NCBI GenBank assembly: GCA_949285735.1
Contig: CASEAQ010000002.1
Location: forward strand, 1-64,000
Direction of reading: 5' to 3'
DNA length: 64,000 nucleotides
Source: an uncultured Bacteroidales bacterium
GTDB taxonomy: Bacteria > Bacteroidota > Bacteroidia > Bacteroidales > Muribaculaceae
The notes beneath the pieces are model-generated. The model was not told where the DNA came from. It worked only from the letters and a program-made list of their open reading frames with translations, and ran no database searches. Below, in pieces: positions 18,512 through 26,664 of the stretch; position 1 is the stretch's first letter, and each line of letters begins with the position of its first letter. The position numbers were made by a program, and so were the translations under genes.

Positions 18512-19645
18512 TTATTCCTGTTGGCCGATGATTCTTTGCCAGAAGTCGATGTGACGCTGTGCCACGATGTGGCTGTCGTTGTGTTTCTCGACAAATTCGC
18601 GGCTCATGCGGGAGAGCGCAGGCAGCTGGTCGCGGTGTTCCACAATCCATGCGAGTTTCTGGTCGATGTCGCCCTCTACCAGCGGCGACACGTTGATGAT
18701 GGGTTGACATTGGTGCTCGCCGATAAAATCGTAGTATTCGGGTTCGGCTCCGCTTACAGCCACCACTCCATGCGCCATGCCGAGCAGTGCGTTGGTGGCA
18801 GGGGTGTAGGAATAGAGTTGGTCGAGGTTGACGTGTGCCGACGACAGCAGCTCGAGGTATTCGTTGTATGGGCGGTTTTCCACCACTTGCATTTCGCACA
18901 AGTTGGGGTAGCGGTCGCACGTGCGGCGCAATGCGTCGAGCATCAGGTCGGTACCTTTCAGCACAGTGCGGTTGCGGTGTCTGCCAAGGAAGAATTTTAC
19001 TTTACCAGGCGGTGTGGTGATTATCCGTGGCTTGATCGATTGTGTGTCGATGGGGATGCCTCCATAAACGAGCTTGTCGGCATTGACTACGCTTTCATAC
19101 ACTTTATGGTATTCATACAGGCAAGTGACTACCCCGTCGAACTGCGGTGTTACATAGTCGGAATACCATTTCATCACGGGCAAGTTCCAGTTGGATTGGT
19201 TGGCACTCTCGGGCGACAGCATGAATGGCGAGGGCTTGTCGCCCACCATGTAGTCGGAGTAGCGGAATGTTTTCCCGTCATGGCAAGTGTGGAAGTAGTG
19301 GTAGTCGGTTCCTATCGCCGACAGCAGCAAGTGGCTGTTGTTGCGCTTTAGGTAGTCGAAGATGTGGCGCATTTTTTCGGGGCGCAACTCCATGAAGATG
19401 GGGTTTATGACATGTACGATGTCAAACCCTTTCAACCGTGGCAGCAGCTTCAATATGTCGAGCACATACCTTATCGCTCCCATCTTGCCCGGTCGGCGCG
19501 AAAGGTCGATGTTGCGGTCGGTGTCCATCCAGCGGCTGCCGTTGGAGATAACCGTCACTTCATGGTTCATTTGTCGCAAGGCTTGGGCAAGGCAAGCGTG
19601 GAAATTGCTGGCATCTCCCACGAATAAAATCTTCAGTTGTCGCAT
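18512..19645 (-). CDS. Family 4-like glycosyltransferase (GT-B)
   Basis: A 377-residue two-domain protein. It starts LKILFVGDASNFHACLAQALRQMNHEVTVIS, the usual GT-B first Rossmann half, with DIVHVINPIFMELRP in the middle. The second half has VKFFLGRHRNRTVLKGTDLMLDALRRT, then VNLDQLYSYTPATNALLGMAHGVVAVSGAEPEYYD, whose E-x7-E-like region binds the nucleotide sugar. No membrane helix is present. Acceptor and donor are unknown. It is monocistronic with its own promoter, next to a divergent GT2 gene. Confidence 0.85.
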   Translation of the reverse strand: MRQLKILFVGDASNFHACLAQALRQMNHEVTVISNGSRWMDTDRNIDLSRRPGKMGAIRYVLDILKLLPRLKGFDIVHVINPIFMELRPEKMRHIFDYLKRNNSHLLLSAIGTDYHYFHTCHDGKTFRYSDYMVGDKPSPFMLSPESANQSNWNLPVMKWYSDYVTPQFDGVVTCLYEYHKVYESVVNADKLVYGGIPIDTQSIKPRIITTPPGKVKFFLGRHRNRTVLKGTDLMLDALRRTCDRYPNLCEMQVVENRPYNEYLELLSSAHVNLDQLYSYTPATNALLGMAHGVVAVSGAEPEYYDFIGEHQCQPIINVSPLVEGDIDQKLAWIVEHRDQLPALSRMSREFVEKHNDSHIVAQRHIDFWQRIIGQQE

Positions 19646-19667
19646 CGGTCAATGATATAAGTGTCGG

Positions 19668-19675
19668 CAAAGTTA
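19668..19675 (-). promoter_or_regulatory. Promoter -7 box for the GT-B gene
   Basis: TAACTTTG on the minus strand, 22 nt before the start at 19645. Confidence 0.65.
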
Positions 19676-19818
19676 CGAAATTTGTATCCTCGCAAGGCAT
19701 TCTTTACCCCGGATTTCACCTACAGTGGCGAGAGTTTAGGTATATTTGGATAATATAGGCTGCGTCTCGGCAATGCAAAAATGAACGAGTGCTTTTTGGC
19801 ATTGCACTCGACTTTCGC

Positions 19819-19826
19819 TATATTTG
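19819..19826 (+). promoter_or_regulatory. Promoter -7 box for the GT2 gene
   Basis: TATATTTG, 17 nt before the ATG at 19844. The short leader supports 19844 rather than the in-frame TTG at 19838. Confidence 0.65.
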
Positions 19827-19843
19827 CGCTAATATAGTTGCAG

Positions 19844-20782
19844 ATGGTTTCGGTAATAATTCCTGTTTATAATAGGGCGCACTTGGTGGGGCGCACTTTG
19901 CAGTCGGTGCTGGCGCAGACGTTGCGTCCGCTTGAGCTTGTGCTTGTTGACAACAATTCGACCGATGGCACGCTTGCCGTGTTGCAAGATCTCGGGCGGC
20001 AGCATGGTAGCGATGATTTTCGTGTGATTGTCGGCACTGAACCCGAAGCCGGGGCGGCACGGGCGCGCAATCGCGGCGCATCATTGTCGAGCGGTGAGTG
20101 GTTGCTGTTTTTCGACAGCGACGACACGATGGAGCCAGATATGCTTGAGTGCTACCTTGCCACGGCACAGAGGGAAGGTGCCGAGTTGGTGGCTGGACGC
20201 GCCGACAGGGTTGACTTGGACGGGTCGAAGCACGAGAAGCCTTTCTACAAAACCGACTTGCTTGCCAACAATATTTTTCATGCGTCGATTTGCCCGTTGC
20301 AGTGTTGCCTGCTGTCGAGGTCGCTGTGTGAACGGGCAGGGTGGTGGAACGTCAATTTGCCGACGTGGAACGATTGGGATTTTTCGATGCGGCTGTTGCT
20401 GCAGCGTCCGGTTGTGGCATTCTACGACGATGCAATCAAGGTGCACATATTCTTGCAACGACAGTCAATAACTGGCACCGACTTCTCGTCGAAAGCCGGT
20501 ACGTGGGAATTGTCGATAGATGCGGTCGAGCAATCGTTGCGACAAGCTGCCGACTTGCCCGATCGCGAGCGGCTGCTGAAGTATGTCGAGTATCGCCGCA
20601 TCGTCTTGTCGGGGTTGTATCTTGGCGAGGGGCGCAGAGACTTGTCAACACCGTTGTTTAACACTGCCTATGGGCGAGTACGCCACGACCGCGTGATGCG
20701 GTGGCTTTATCCCTTGCTCCGCAGCTATATCGCGGCAGGTGGCAGGGGTGCGTCGCACATTGTCAAGTGGCTGGTGAAGTAG
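19844..20782 (+). CDS. Family 2 glycosyltransferase
   Basis: A 312-residue GT-A enzyme. It begins VSVIIPVYNRAHLVGRTLQSVLAQTL, followed by ELVLVDNNSTDGT and the metal/nucleotide-sugar site WLLFFDSDDTMEPDML near residues 86-101. The acceptor region is WWNVNLPTWNDWDFSMRLLL. It has a single catalytic domain with a basic C terminus and no clear transmembrane helix. Likely a polysaccharide or glycolipid glycosyltransferase, substrate unknown. The gene converges with a small lipoprotein gene 8 nt away. Confidence 0.88.
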   Translation: MVSVIIPVYNRAHLVGRTLQSVLAQTLRPLELVLVDNNSTDGTLAVLQDLGRQHGSDDFRVIVGTEPEAGAARARNRGASLSSGEWLLFFDSDDTMEPDMLECYLATAQREGAELVAGRADRVDLDGSKHEKPFYKTDLLANNIFHASICPLQCCLLSRSLCERAGWWNVNLPTWNDWDFSMRLLLQRPVVAFYDDAIKVHIFLQRQSITGTDFSSKAGTWELSIDAVEQSLRQAADLPDRERLLKYVEYRRIVLSGLYLGEGRRDLSTPLFNTAYGRVRHDRVMRWLYPLLRSYIAAGGRGASHIVKWLVK

Positions 20783-20790
20783 GGGGCTGC

Positions 20791-21162
20791 TTATTGGTGC
20801 AAGCGTTGCTTGCGGTCGCGTGTCACCGATGTCACGCCCTCAACGGCTTTGAAGTGCTTGATGGCTTCTGCCACATTTTTCCCCTCGGGTATGCGCAAGG
20901 CGATACCTTTGAGGTTTTGATACTGGTATATGATTTCGGCACCATATTCCTTGGCGGCGTTGAGTAGCGGTGTGCTGCCCGTCGTTTCGTCGTAGTAGAT
21001 GATGAGAGTGCGGTTCACGGCATCGTTGGTTGTTTGGGTGTTTGTGATTGTGGTTGCTGTGTCGGTTGCGGCGTCTTTCGACGATTTGCACGAAGTCGCC
21101 GTTGCTGCGGTGAATATCATTGTCCCGATTGCTGCGAGTTTTATTATATTTTTCATTGTCAT
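20791..21162 (-). CDS. Small lipoprotein with protease-propeptide (I9-like) domain
   Basis: A roughly 123-residue lipoprotein from ATG 21162 (21156 equally possible). The SPII signal ends TATSC with the lipidated Cys, then a Thr-rich linker, then an 80-residue domain: LIIYYDETTGSTPLLNAAKEYG, IIYQYQNLKGIALRIPEGK, AEAIKHFKAVEGVTSVTRDR. This arrangement (strand, helix, 'YxYxxLKGxAxxLPE', helix, 'PGVxxVxxD') is how subtilisin-type I9 propeptides look. No protease is attached or adjacent, so a standalone protease inhibitor or chaperone at the membrane is a guess. It lies 16 nt after aroK and is probably co-transcribed. Confidence 0.65.
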   Translation of the reverse strand: MTMKNIIKLAAIGTMIFTAATATSCKSSKDAATDTATTITNTQTTNDAVNRTLIIYYDETTGSTPLLNAAKEYGAEIIYQYQNLKGIALRIPEGKNVAEAIKHFKAVEGVTSVTRDRKQRLHQ

Positions 21163-21178
21163 GAAGTGTTGTTTGTGG

Positions 21179-21724
21179 CTATTTTTCGTGTTCGGCAATG
21201 ACTTGCACCAGTTGCCTTGCTGTCTGTATGGTCTCTGCCTTGTCGATTAGGTGCGTGGCATTGAAATCGATTTTGGCGCGAGTGTAGTAGGGGAGGCGTT
21301 TGCACAGCCCCTCGCGCACGAAGTCGAGCAGCTCCTCATCGCTTTTGTCGGCTATCAACGGACGCTTGTTGCGCGACCCTGGCAGGGCAAGGCGCAGGGC
21401 AAGCACTTCGGGCGACACGTTGAGGTAAACCGTCAGCCCGTGCGTGAGCATGAAGTCCATGTTGTCGTAGTAGCATGGTGTTCCGCCGCCGCAAGCCACA
21501 ATCACGTTTTGGAACTCGGCAACTTCGTGTATTATGTTGCGCTCTATCAGGCGGAAACCCTCTTCTCCACGCTCGGCGAATATCTGCTTTACGGTGGCAT
21601 GAAACCGTGTCTCGATATATTTGTCGAGGTCGATGAAATCGCGTTGCATCTCATGGGCGAGTTGCCTGCCCAGCGAGCTCTTGCCGCTGCCCATGTAGCC
21701 TATCAGGAAAATTGGTCTGTTCAT
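21179..21724 (-). CDS. aroK: Shikimate kinase
   Basis: A 181-residue P-loop kinase that phosphorylates shikimate in the chorismate pathway. Walker A is IGYMGSGKSSLGRQLA, the shikimate-binding FIDLDKYIE follows, then FRLIERNII with the catalytic Arg, VACGGGTPCY, and the lid KRPLIAD. The ATG at 21724 is preferred to one at 21760, which would lie inside the leader element. Between its promoter (21938-21945) and start codon lies a 197-nt structured leader that also occurs before two unrelated genes. Confidence 0.93.
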   Translation of the reverse strand: MNRPIFLIGYMGSGKSSLGRQLAHEMQRDFIDLDKYIETRFHATVKQIFAERGEEGFRLIERNIIHEVAEFQNVIVACGGGTPCYYDNMDFMLTHGLTVYLNVSPEVLALRLALPGSRNKRPLIADKSDEELLDFVREGLCKRLPYYTRAKIDFNATHLIDKAETIQTARQLVQVIAEHEK

Positions 21725-21732
21725 TGCCACTG

Positions 21733-21929
21733 TTAAGAAGCTGTTTAAAATTTTACGCAATTTTTTACCGAGAAGCTGTGTGGTTATTTTGTTGGTGCGT
21801 TAAGCGTCTTTTCGGTCGTTCCAGATTATTTTTCGATGTTTAGCTTACTAAACTTACGAAAATAATAATCAAAATCGCTTCGAGAACCACCTCAATTCGT
21901 CGAACAAAAAAATTAAAACAGCTTCTTAA
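21733..21929 (-). promoter_or_regulatory. Repeated structured 5'-leader element, copy A (aroK)
   Basis: A 197-nt block starting 8 nt after the TACATTTG promoter and ending 8 nt before the aroK ATG. Ends are complementary (TTAAGAAGCTGTTTTAATT against AAATTTTAAACAGCTTCTTAA). An extra CAGCTTCTCGG copy lies 42 nt before the 3' end (21769-21776) and can compete for the same 5' strand. A central two-part hairpin spans 21830-21862 (TTTTCG/CGAAAA outside, GTTTAG/CTAAAC inside). The same architecture recurs at 47663-47854 and, shortened, at 29765-29822. It could be a cis-regulatory RNA or an inserted MITE-like element. Confidence 0.7.
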
Positions 21930-21937
21930 TTTGTTCT

Positions 21938-21945
21938 CAAATGTA
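21938..21945 (-). promoter_or_regulatory. Promoter -7 box for aroK
   Basis: TACATTTG on the minus strand, 8 nt upstream of leader element A, so transcription would start at or within a few nt of the element. Confidence 0.6.
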
Positions 21946-22118
21946 CGCAAAAAATATCAATCTTTTCAGCATTAACCGCGATTGAATGCAAAAAAAACAG
22001 TTTTGCCGCAGTACTGTCGTGCGGAATATTGCGGCACGAAATTGCAGCTTGCTACGCAATATTGCACCGATTTGGTGCAGTTTTCGTTAATTTCTGCATT
22101 TTTTCGGTGCAAAAATGC
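21946..22118. other. Intergenic stretch with small inverted repeats
   Basis: No gene seen. It contains several short palindromic bits (GCAATATTGC; TTGCACCG at about 22060 facing CGGTGCAA near 22105) between the divergent aroK and ATPase promoters. They may be operator sequence; nothing more can be supported. Confidence 0.4.
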
Positions 22119-22126
22119 TATATTTG
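22119..22126 (+). promoter_or_regulatory. Promoter -7 box for the AAA ATPase gene
   Basis: TATATTTG, 24 nt before the ATG at 22151. Confidence 0.65.
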
Positions 22127-22150
22127 CTTTGATAAAATGAGTGTGATGCT

Positions 22151-23320
22151 ATGGAACGGCTATATGAGTTTTTCAATCGGAAATTAAAGAGTACGCCTAC
22201 CGATTTTTTGCGGTACAGCTATCATCGTGTGAAGTGGAACGGGCGTTCGTTCGGGATTGTCGGTCCTCGTGGCGTTGGCAAGTCCACGATGCTGTTGCAA
22301 TATATCAAGCTCAATCTTGATGCAAGCGACACCTTATATGTATCAGCCGACCATCTGTATTTTGCCGAGCATAAACTCGTGGAACTTGCCGACCGCTTTG
22401 TCAAGATGGGTGGCAAGCATCTGTTCATTGACGAAATCCACAAGTATGATGGCTGGTCGAGGGAGTTGAAACAGATTTATGATAGCTATGACGACTTACA
22501 AGTGGTTGTTTCGGGGTCGTCGATACTCGACATTTACAAGGGGCTTGCCGACCTTAGCCGTCGAATGCCGATATATGAGATGCAGGGGCTTTCGTTCAGG
22601 GAATATCTGCAATTGTTTCACGGAATCGAAGTGCCGGCTTACAGCTTGGACGAAATATTGGGGCACAAAGCCGTCATTCCAGGCATTGACCACCCGTTAC
22701 CGCTTTTCCACGATTATTTGCGCCGTGGGTATTATCCTTTCGGGAGAGATGTGGAGTTTGAAATAGAACTGCTGCAAGTTGTCAATCAGACTATGGAGGT
22801 TGACATTCCCGAGCATATCAAGGCTAATGTGTCGGTTGGCAGGAAGTTGAAAAATCTATTGATGGTAGTGGCTCGTAGTGTGCCGTTCAAGCCTGTGATG
22901 CAGCGGTTGGCTAAAGCCACGGGCATAAGTCGTAATGACATCCCCGACTATTTGATTTGCATGGAGCGTGCCGGCATTGTCGCACAGTTGCGTAATGCCA
23001 CCGGGGGAATCCGTGGGCTTGGAAAAGTGGAGAAGCTCTACCTTGACAACACCAATCTGATATATGCTTTGGCACCCGTTCATGCCGATATTGGCAATGT
23101 GAGGGAAACATTCTTTATGAACCAGACGAGGGTGGCTAACGATGTGATGAGTTCCAGTTGCTCCGATTTTGAGATTGATGGAAAAGTGTTTGAAATCGGA
23201 GGACGAAAAAAGGGGCAAAAACAGATAGAAAGTGCCACAGAGGGATATATCGTGAAAGACGATATAGAAAGTGGCTATGCCAACATTGTTCCGCTTTGGG
23301 CTTTTGGGTTGAACTATTGA
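22151..23320 (+). CDS. AAA_14 / DUF4143 family ATPase
   Basis: A 389-residue protein. The AAA_14 domain occupies roughly residues 30-160, with Walker A GIVGPRGVGKSTMLLQY (about 36-52), Walker B KHLFIDEIHKYDGW and sensor-like LQVVVSGSSILDI. The C-terminal DUF4143 portion has a winged-helix-like segment (LAKATGISRNDIPDYLICMERAGIV) and a nuclease-fold-like end (FEIDGKVFEIGGRKKGQKQ). The family is abundant in gut Bacteroidales, often as strain-variable single genes, with unknown function. It is monocistronic with its own promoter. Confidence 0.85.
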   Translation: MERLYEFFNRKLKSTPTDFLRYSYHRVKWNGRSFGIVGPRGVGKSTMLLQYIKLNLDASDTLYVSADHLYFAEHKLVELADRFVKMGGKHLFIDEIHKYDGWSRELKQIYDSYDDLQVVVSGSSILDIYKGLADLSRRMPIYEMQGLSFREYLQLFHGIEVPAYSLDEILGHKAVIPGIDHPLPLFHDYLRRGYYPFGRDVEFEIELLQVVNQTMEVDIPEHIKANVSVGRKLKNLLMVVARSVPFKPVMQRLAKATGISRNDIPDYLICMERAGIVAQLRNATGGIRGLGKVEKLYLDNTNLIYALAPVHADIGNVRETFFMNQTRVANDVMSSSCSDFEIDGKVFEIGGRKKGQKQIESATEGYIVKDDIESGYANIVPLWAFGLNY

Positions 23321-23400
23321 CGGCTTGTGCCATCTTTTGTGCCGAAGACTCGAAATGGCTAATGCCATGAGCAGTTTGCTGGCTTTTACATTTTTCTTAG

Positions 23401-23408
23401 TATTTTTG
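23401..23408 (+). promoter_or_regulatory. Promoter -7 box for the RNase H gene
   Basis: TATTTTTG, 87 nt before the chosen ATG at 23495. A start at 23408 would overlap the box itself, supporting the internal ATG. Confidence 0.5.
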
Positions 23409-23494
23409 TGGCTGAGTTGACGGGGAAGCGCGCATGGATAAAAAAGGAGCTTTCCCTTGAAACAATTGTGATACAAGGCACGTACAATAAGCAG

Positions 23495-24148
23495 ATGGGC
23501 AATAATAAGTTCAAATGGTATGTGGTATGGGTTGGCGACCAGCCTGGCATTTACGACTCGTGGGAAGAGTGCAAATTGCAGGTAGAGCGTTACCCGGGAG
23601 CCAGATACAAGAGTTTTAACACAAAGGAAGAGGCGATAGAGGCATTTCGCGGCGACACCTCGCAGCAGATGGGCTTGTTGCGCAGCATTGCCAGCGGCAT
23701 CGGGCAACGCCCCATAGTCAACTATGAGGCATTCCCCGAGATAAACGTTTGCAGCCTTGCTGTCGATGCGGCTTGCAGTGGCAACCCGGGGGTGATGGAG
23801 TATCGAGGCGTGTGGGTGGCTACAGGCGAGGAGGTGTTTCGCAAGGGTCCGTTCCCTAATGCCACCAACAACATTGGCGAGTTTCTTGCCTTGGTGCACG
23901 GACTTGCGCTTCTGCAAAAGATGAGGTTGCCCGATATGCCCATCTACAGTGACAGCCGCACGGCGCAGGCGTGGGTGAGGGAACGGCACTGCAAGACCAC
24001 GTTGAAGCGTGACGCGCGCAATGCCGTGTTGCTCGACATTGTTGCTCGTGCCGAGGTGTGGCTTGCTAATAATACCTATCGTAATCGCATAATAAAGTGG
24101 AATACCGAGTTGTGGGGTGAAATACCTGCCGACTTTGGGCGAAAATAA
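23495..24148 (+). CDS. Ribonuclease H (viroplasmin + RNase HI domains)
   Basis: A 217-residue enzyme that cleaves RNA in RNA-DNA hybrids. Residues about 5-50 form the small viroplasmin/RNase H N-terminal domain (KWYVVWVGDQPGIYDSWEEC, YKSFNTKEEAIEAF). The catalytic domain follows with the acidic residues in VDAACSGNPG, NNIGEFLALVHGL and IYSDSRTAQAWV; the C-terminal RIIKWNTELWGEIPADF supplies the last. The ATG at 23495 starts exactly at homology. The downstream zinc-ribbon gene begins 4 nt after the stop. Confidence 0.92.
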   Translation: MGNNKFKWYVVWVGDQPGIYDSWEECKLQVERYPGARYKSFNTKEEAIEAFRGDTSQQMGLLRSIASGIGQRPIVNYEAFPEINVCSLAVDAACSGNPGVMEYRGVWVATGEEVFRKGPFPNATNNIGEFLALVHGLALLQKMRLPDMPIYSDSRTAQAWVRERHCKTTLKRDARNAVLLDIVARAEVWLANNTYRNRIIKWNTELWGEIPADFGRK

Positions 24149-24152
24149 AGTT

Positions 24153-25604
24153 ATGGAGCGTATGGCTGACAACAAATGTGGCGAATGTGGAAGCCGGCTG
24201 CCGCAAGGGGTTGCAAGGTGTGGCAATTGCGGCGCGCCTGTGGGCGGCGAGTTGCGTCAATGCCCTGCGTGTGGCAAGTCGATTCCTGTGAAATCGGTGT
24301 TTTGCCCCTGTTGTGGCAAAATGGTGTGGAACGACATGGAAGAGGTGCCGCCTGTTCCCGAGCCAAAGCCCGACTCAAGCGGTATCGCCGTTGAGCCAAG
24401 CGGGAATGCTGCCAGCGATGGAGAATTACCAGCAGAGGAATTACCTGCCAGCGACAGCAACGATGGCGATGGTGGCAACGATTGCGTGGCAAAGAGGCAC
24501 ACTGCGCTCGACCGCACCATTACAGCCTTGCTTGTGGCTGCCGTATTGATTCTTGCAGCTTACAGCATTTATGACTGGGGCGGCGGTGGCGATGAAACCA
24601 CCAACCCATATATGGAGATTGTGGGCGAAGACACCGTGGATACTCCCGACCCCGACAGGCTTAACATTGAGGATGCATCGAGCATATATGGCAATGCGCT
24701 TGTCCATGACAACCGCATCGGCGACAAGTCGGTTTCTGGTCCGGCGGCTTATGCCGTGGTAAAGGGTGCCCCGCTGATTGTCGGCATCAATTATTTCTCG
24801 GAAGAGAAGCAACGCCCGTTTTTCAAGCTCACGCAGGTGCGCAAGATTGATGGCAGGTGGCGTTGCGGCGAGGAGAAGTTGCGGCATGAAGATGGCGGCG
24901 TGCTTGTGTTCGACCGCGACAAGTTGAAGTTGTCGGGCGAAAACGTTCCACGCTTCGTCTCAATCGACGGGAAAACCTATTTCTATTTTGTCTATCTCCA
25001 CTCGCCCTCCCGAGGCGTGTTCGGAGCGTCGGGCAAGCACCATCTGAAGTTGTCGCTTTTCAATGTCGAGAGCCTCGACGTTGTGCAACTCGACTATGAG
25101 TGTGAACCTGTGCTTGTGCGTGGCGAGACGTTGTATTACGGCAAGGTCGCCGACAGGCGGACGACACCCGAATTTAAGTTCCTTTCAGCCGAGTTGGACC
25201 GGTTGCTGATAGTTTACCGCCCTACGCCCGAAGAGCAGAGGGATGCCGCTCCTGCCAATGCCTCGCACAAGTGGCAAGCCGACAACGACTCGTTGTTGTC
25301 GCTCTTGCGCGGTGGCAGGCAAGAGGTCGTTTTTTCGATGATGCGCTATGGCTCGCCGTTGTTCTCGCGCAGCGATGTGATTATGGATTCACGAGTTGAG
25401 ACCGAGGCTGTGATTTATTATGCCACCTACGGCGGCGAGGTGTTCGGATATGACAGGGTGGGCAAGAAGTTTTTCATAGCCTATGTCGATGAACATGGGG
25501 CTGTGCCGGCGATAGAAATTAACAGCAATGGCACTCTGCACGTTGTGGCGAGCGGCGTTGATTTCGACCTCGACCCCGTCACGGGGCGGGCAACCTTAAA
25601 TTGA
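24153..25604 (+). CDS. Double zinc-ribbon, single-pass membrane protein
   Basis: A 483-residue protein. Residues 9-54 hold two zinc ribbons (CGECGSRLPQGVARCGNC and CPACGKSIPVKSVFCPCC), then an acidic/Pro-rich linker. One transmembrane helix spans about 121-139 (RTITALLVAAVLILAAYSIY). A C-terminal domain of roughly 340 residues, probably periplasmic, is beta-rich and not recognised by me. Topology thus places the ribbons in the cytoplasm. It follows RNase H by 4 nt and nearly touches the next gene, so all three may be one transcript. Function unknown. Confidence 0.75.
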   Translation: MERMADNKCGECGSRLPQGVARCGNCGAPVGGELRQCPACGKSIPVKSVFCPCCGKMVWNDMEEVPPVPEPKPDSSGIAVEPSGNAASDGELPAEELPASDSNDGDGGNDCVAKRHTALDRTITALLVAAVLILAAYSIYDWGGGGDETTNPYMEIVGEDTVDTPDPDRLNIEDASSIYGNALVHDNRIGDKSVSGPAAYAVVKGAPLIVGINYFSEEKQRPFFKLTQVRKIDGRWRCGEEKLRHEDGGVLVFDRDKLKLSGENVPRFVSIDGKTYFYFVYLHSPSRGVFGASGKHHLKLSLFNVESLDVVQLDYECEPVLVRGETLYYGKVADRRTTPEFKFLSAELDRLLIVYRPTPEEQRDAAPANASHKWQADNDSLLSLLRGGRQEVVFSMMRYGSPLFSRSDVIMDSRVETEAVIYYATYGGEVFGYDRVGKKFFIAYVDEHGAVPAIEINSNGTLHVVASGVDFDLDPVTGRATLN

Positions 25605-25609
25605 CGAAC

Positions 25610-26074
25610 ATGTGTGATAGAATGTTGATAAGTATTGACGAATATGCAGCGAGGCATGGCAATCGCCCGGGTGAGGTCGCCGATGTGTTGTTGAGGCAGC
25701 TGCCCGAGGCTGTTGCCCGGTGGCGCAGCGAGCAACCAGAACCATGCGGACGGTTGCTGAAAGAATGTGTGATGGTTGACGATGCGACGGGGTGGGTAGA
25801 AATTGTTGCCGTAGGCGGCGATGGAGGCAGCGTTGCCGTGAGCGACCTCGACGATGTGAAAGACTATGGCGCGATTGCCTCCAGTGTGCTTGCCATGTTG
25901 CCACACACGCCAGCACGCGTTGTCCGCTTTGTCGATGCTTGCCGCCGAGGCGAGTATGCCAGCATGGGCGACGTGATGCTTGCCGTCGAACGCCGTAAGT
26001 CGGACAGCATCTATATCCTCCTCATAATACTCCTCGCCGCCCTCATGTCGCTCCTGCTGCTCCTCTCCCAGTAA
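25610..26074 (+). CDS. Tail-anchored protein of unknown function
   Basis: A 154-residue protein (ATG 25610; 25622 possible) starting 5 nt after the zinc-ribbon gene. The soluble part is acidic with a repeated pattern of helices (LLRQLPEAVARW, IASSVLAMLPH). The only membrane segment is at the extreme C terminus (SIYILLIILLAALMSLLLLLSQ), giving a tail-anchored topology with the body in the cytoplasm. No family recognised. Tight spacing suggests it works with the zinc-ribbon membrane protein. Confidence 0.65.
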   Translation: MCDRMLISIDEYAARHGNRPGEVADVLLRQLPEAVARWRSEQPEPCGRLLKECVMVDDATGWVEIVAVGGDGGSVAVSDLDDVKDYGAIASSVLAMLPHTPARVVRFVDACRRGEYASMGDVMLAVERRKSDSIYILLIILLAALMSLLLLLSQ

Positions 26075-26126
26075 CCCCGATGCACTTACAATACGATTGA
26101 TTCTGTAAACTTTAGTAGCGAGACAG

Positions 26127-26489
26127 CTATTCTTGTTTGCTTATGTATGTTGATATTGTATCTATTATGTAGTCAATGTCTTGTGTGTGGAGCATTTCAA
26201 AAGTTCGGTCTAAAAACTCGAAAACGTTGTATCGCGAGAATAACGATAATGTTTCTTCTGCCGATAGGTTTCTGATGCTTCTATAGTTTTATATAGCACG
26301 ATGGTGCTTGAATACCATTGTTTGGTATTTTCGTCCAGCAGGGATTTATATAGGTTGGTTGTGTATATAGTGCAGAGCATCGTCCAAGAGCAATGCTTTC
26401 TTTTTCATCACCATTTCTGCTAATTCTTTAATGACAAATGGTAGCATTGATTGGCTCAGCTCTTCGTTATGTGTTGAGGGTGTTTCCAT
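26127..26489 (-). pseudogene. Frameshifted DUF3791-type toxin-antitoxin-like remnant
   Basis: Starting at the ATG at 26489, three successive frames each carry recognisable segments. First comes a start with LPFVIKELAEMVMKKKALLLDDALHYI. After a shift at TATATA comes YTTNLYKSLLDENTKQWYSSTIVLY, and after a second shift LSLFSRYNVFEFLDRTFEMLHTQDIDYII to the TAG at 26127. The last part looks like DUF3791; the first two look like the small protein usually encoded just before it in DUF3791/DUF3990 cassettes. The frames are broken by stops and the DUF3990 partner is absent. A TATATTTG promoter at 26517-26524 is still intact. Confidence 0.6.
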
Positions 26490-26516
26490 ATATCGGGCGG
26501 ATTATGATGTTCTCTG

Positions 26517-26524
26517 CAAATATA
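26517..26524 (-). promoter_or_regulatory. Promoter -7 box of the DUF3791-type remnant
   Basis: TATATTTG on the minus strand, 27 nt before the ATG at 26489. Confidence 0.5.
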
Positions 26525-26664
26525 CTGAATAAATGGGTTTGAATGGGTGACGGGGGTGGGTTTTTGCGTGTCGCTGGGGTGGTGTAGTTGTTGTTTTTGA
26601 GGGGGTTGGTGATTTCTTTTGTACAAAAAAATCATAATTAGGCTTGCGTATTGTAAATTATAAC

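Noticed and set aside
22856-24226. A 456-codon minus-strand frame spanning the ends of the AAA ATPase and RNase H genes
   Set aside because: It crosses two well-supported plus-strand genes and has no recognisable motif.
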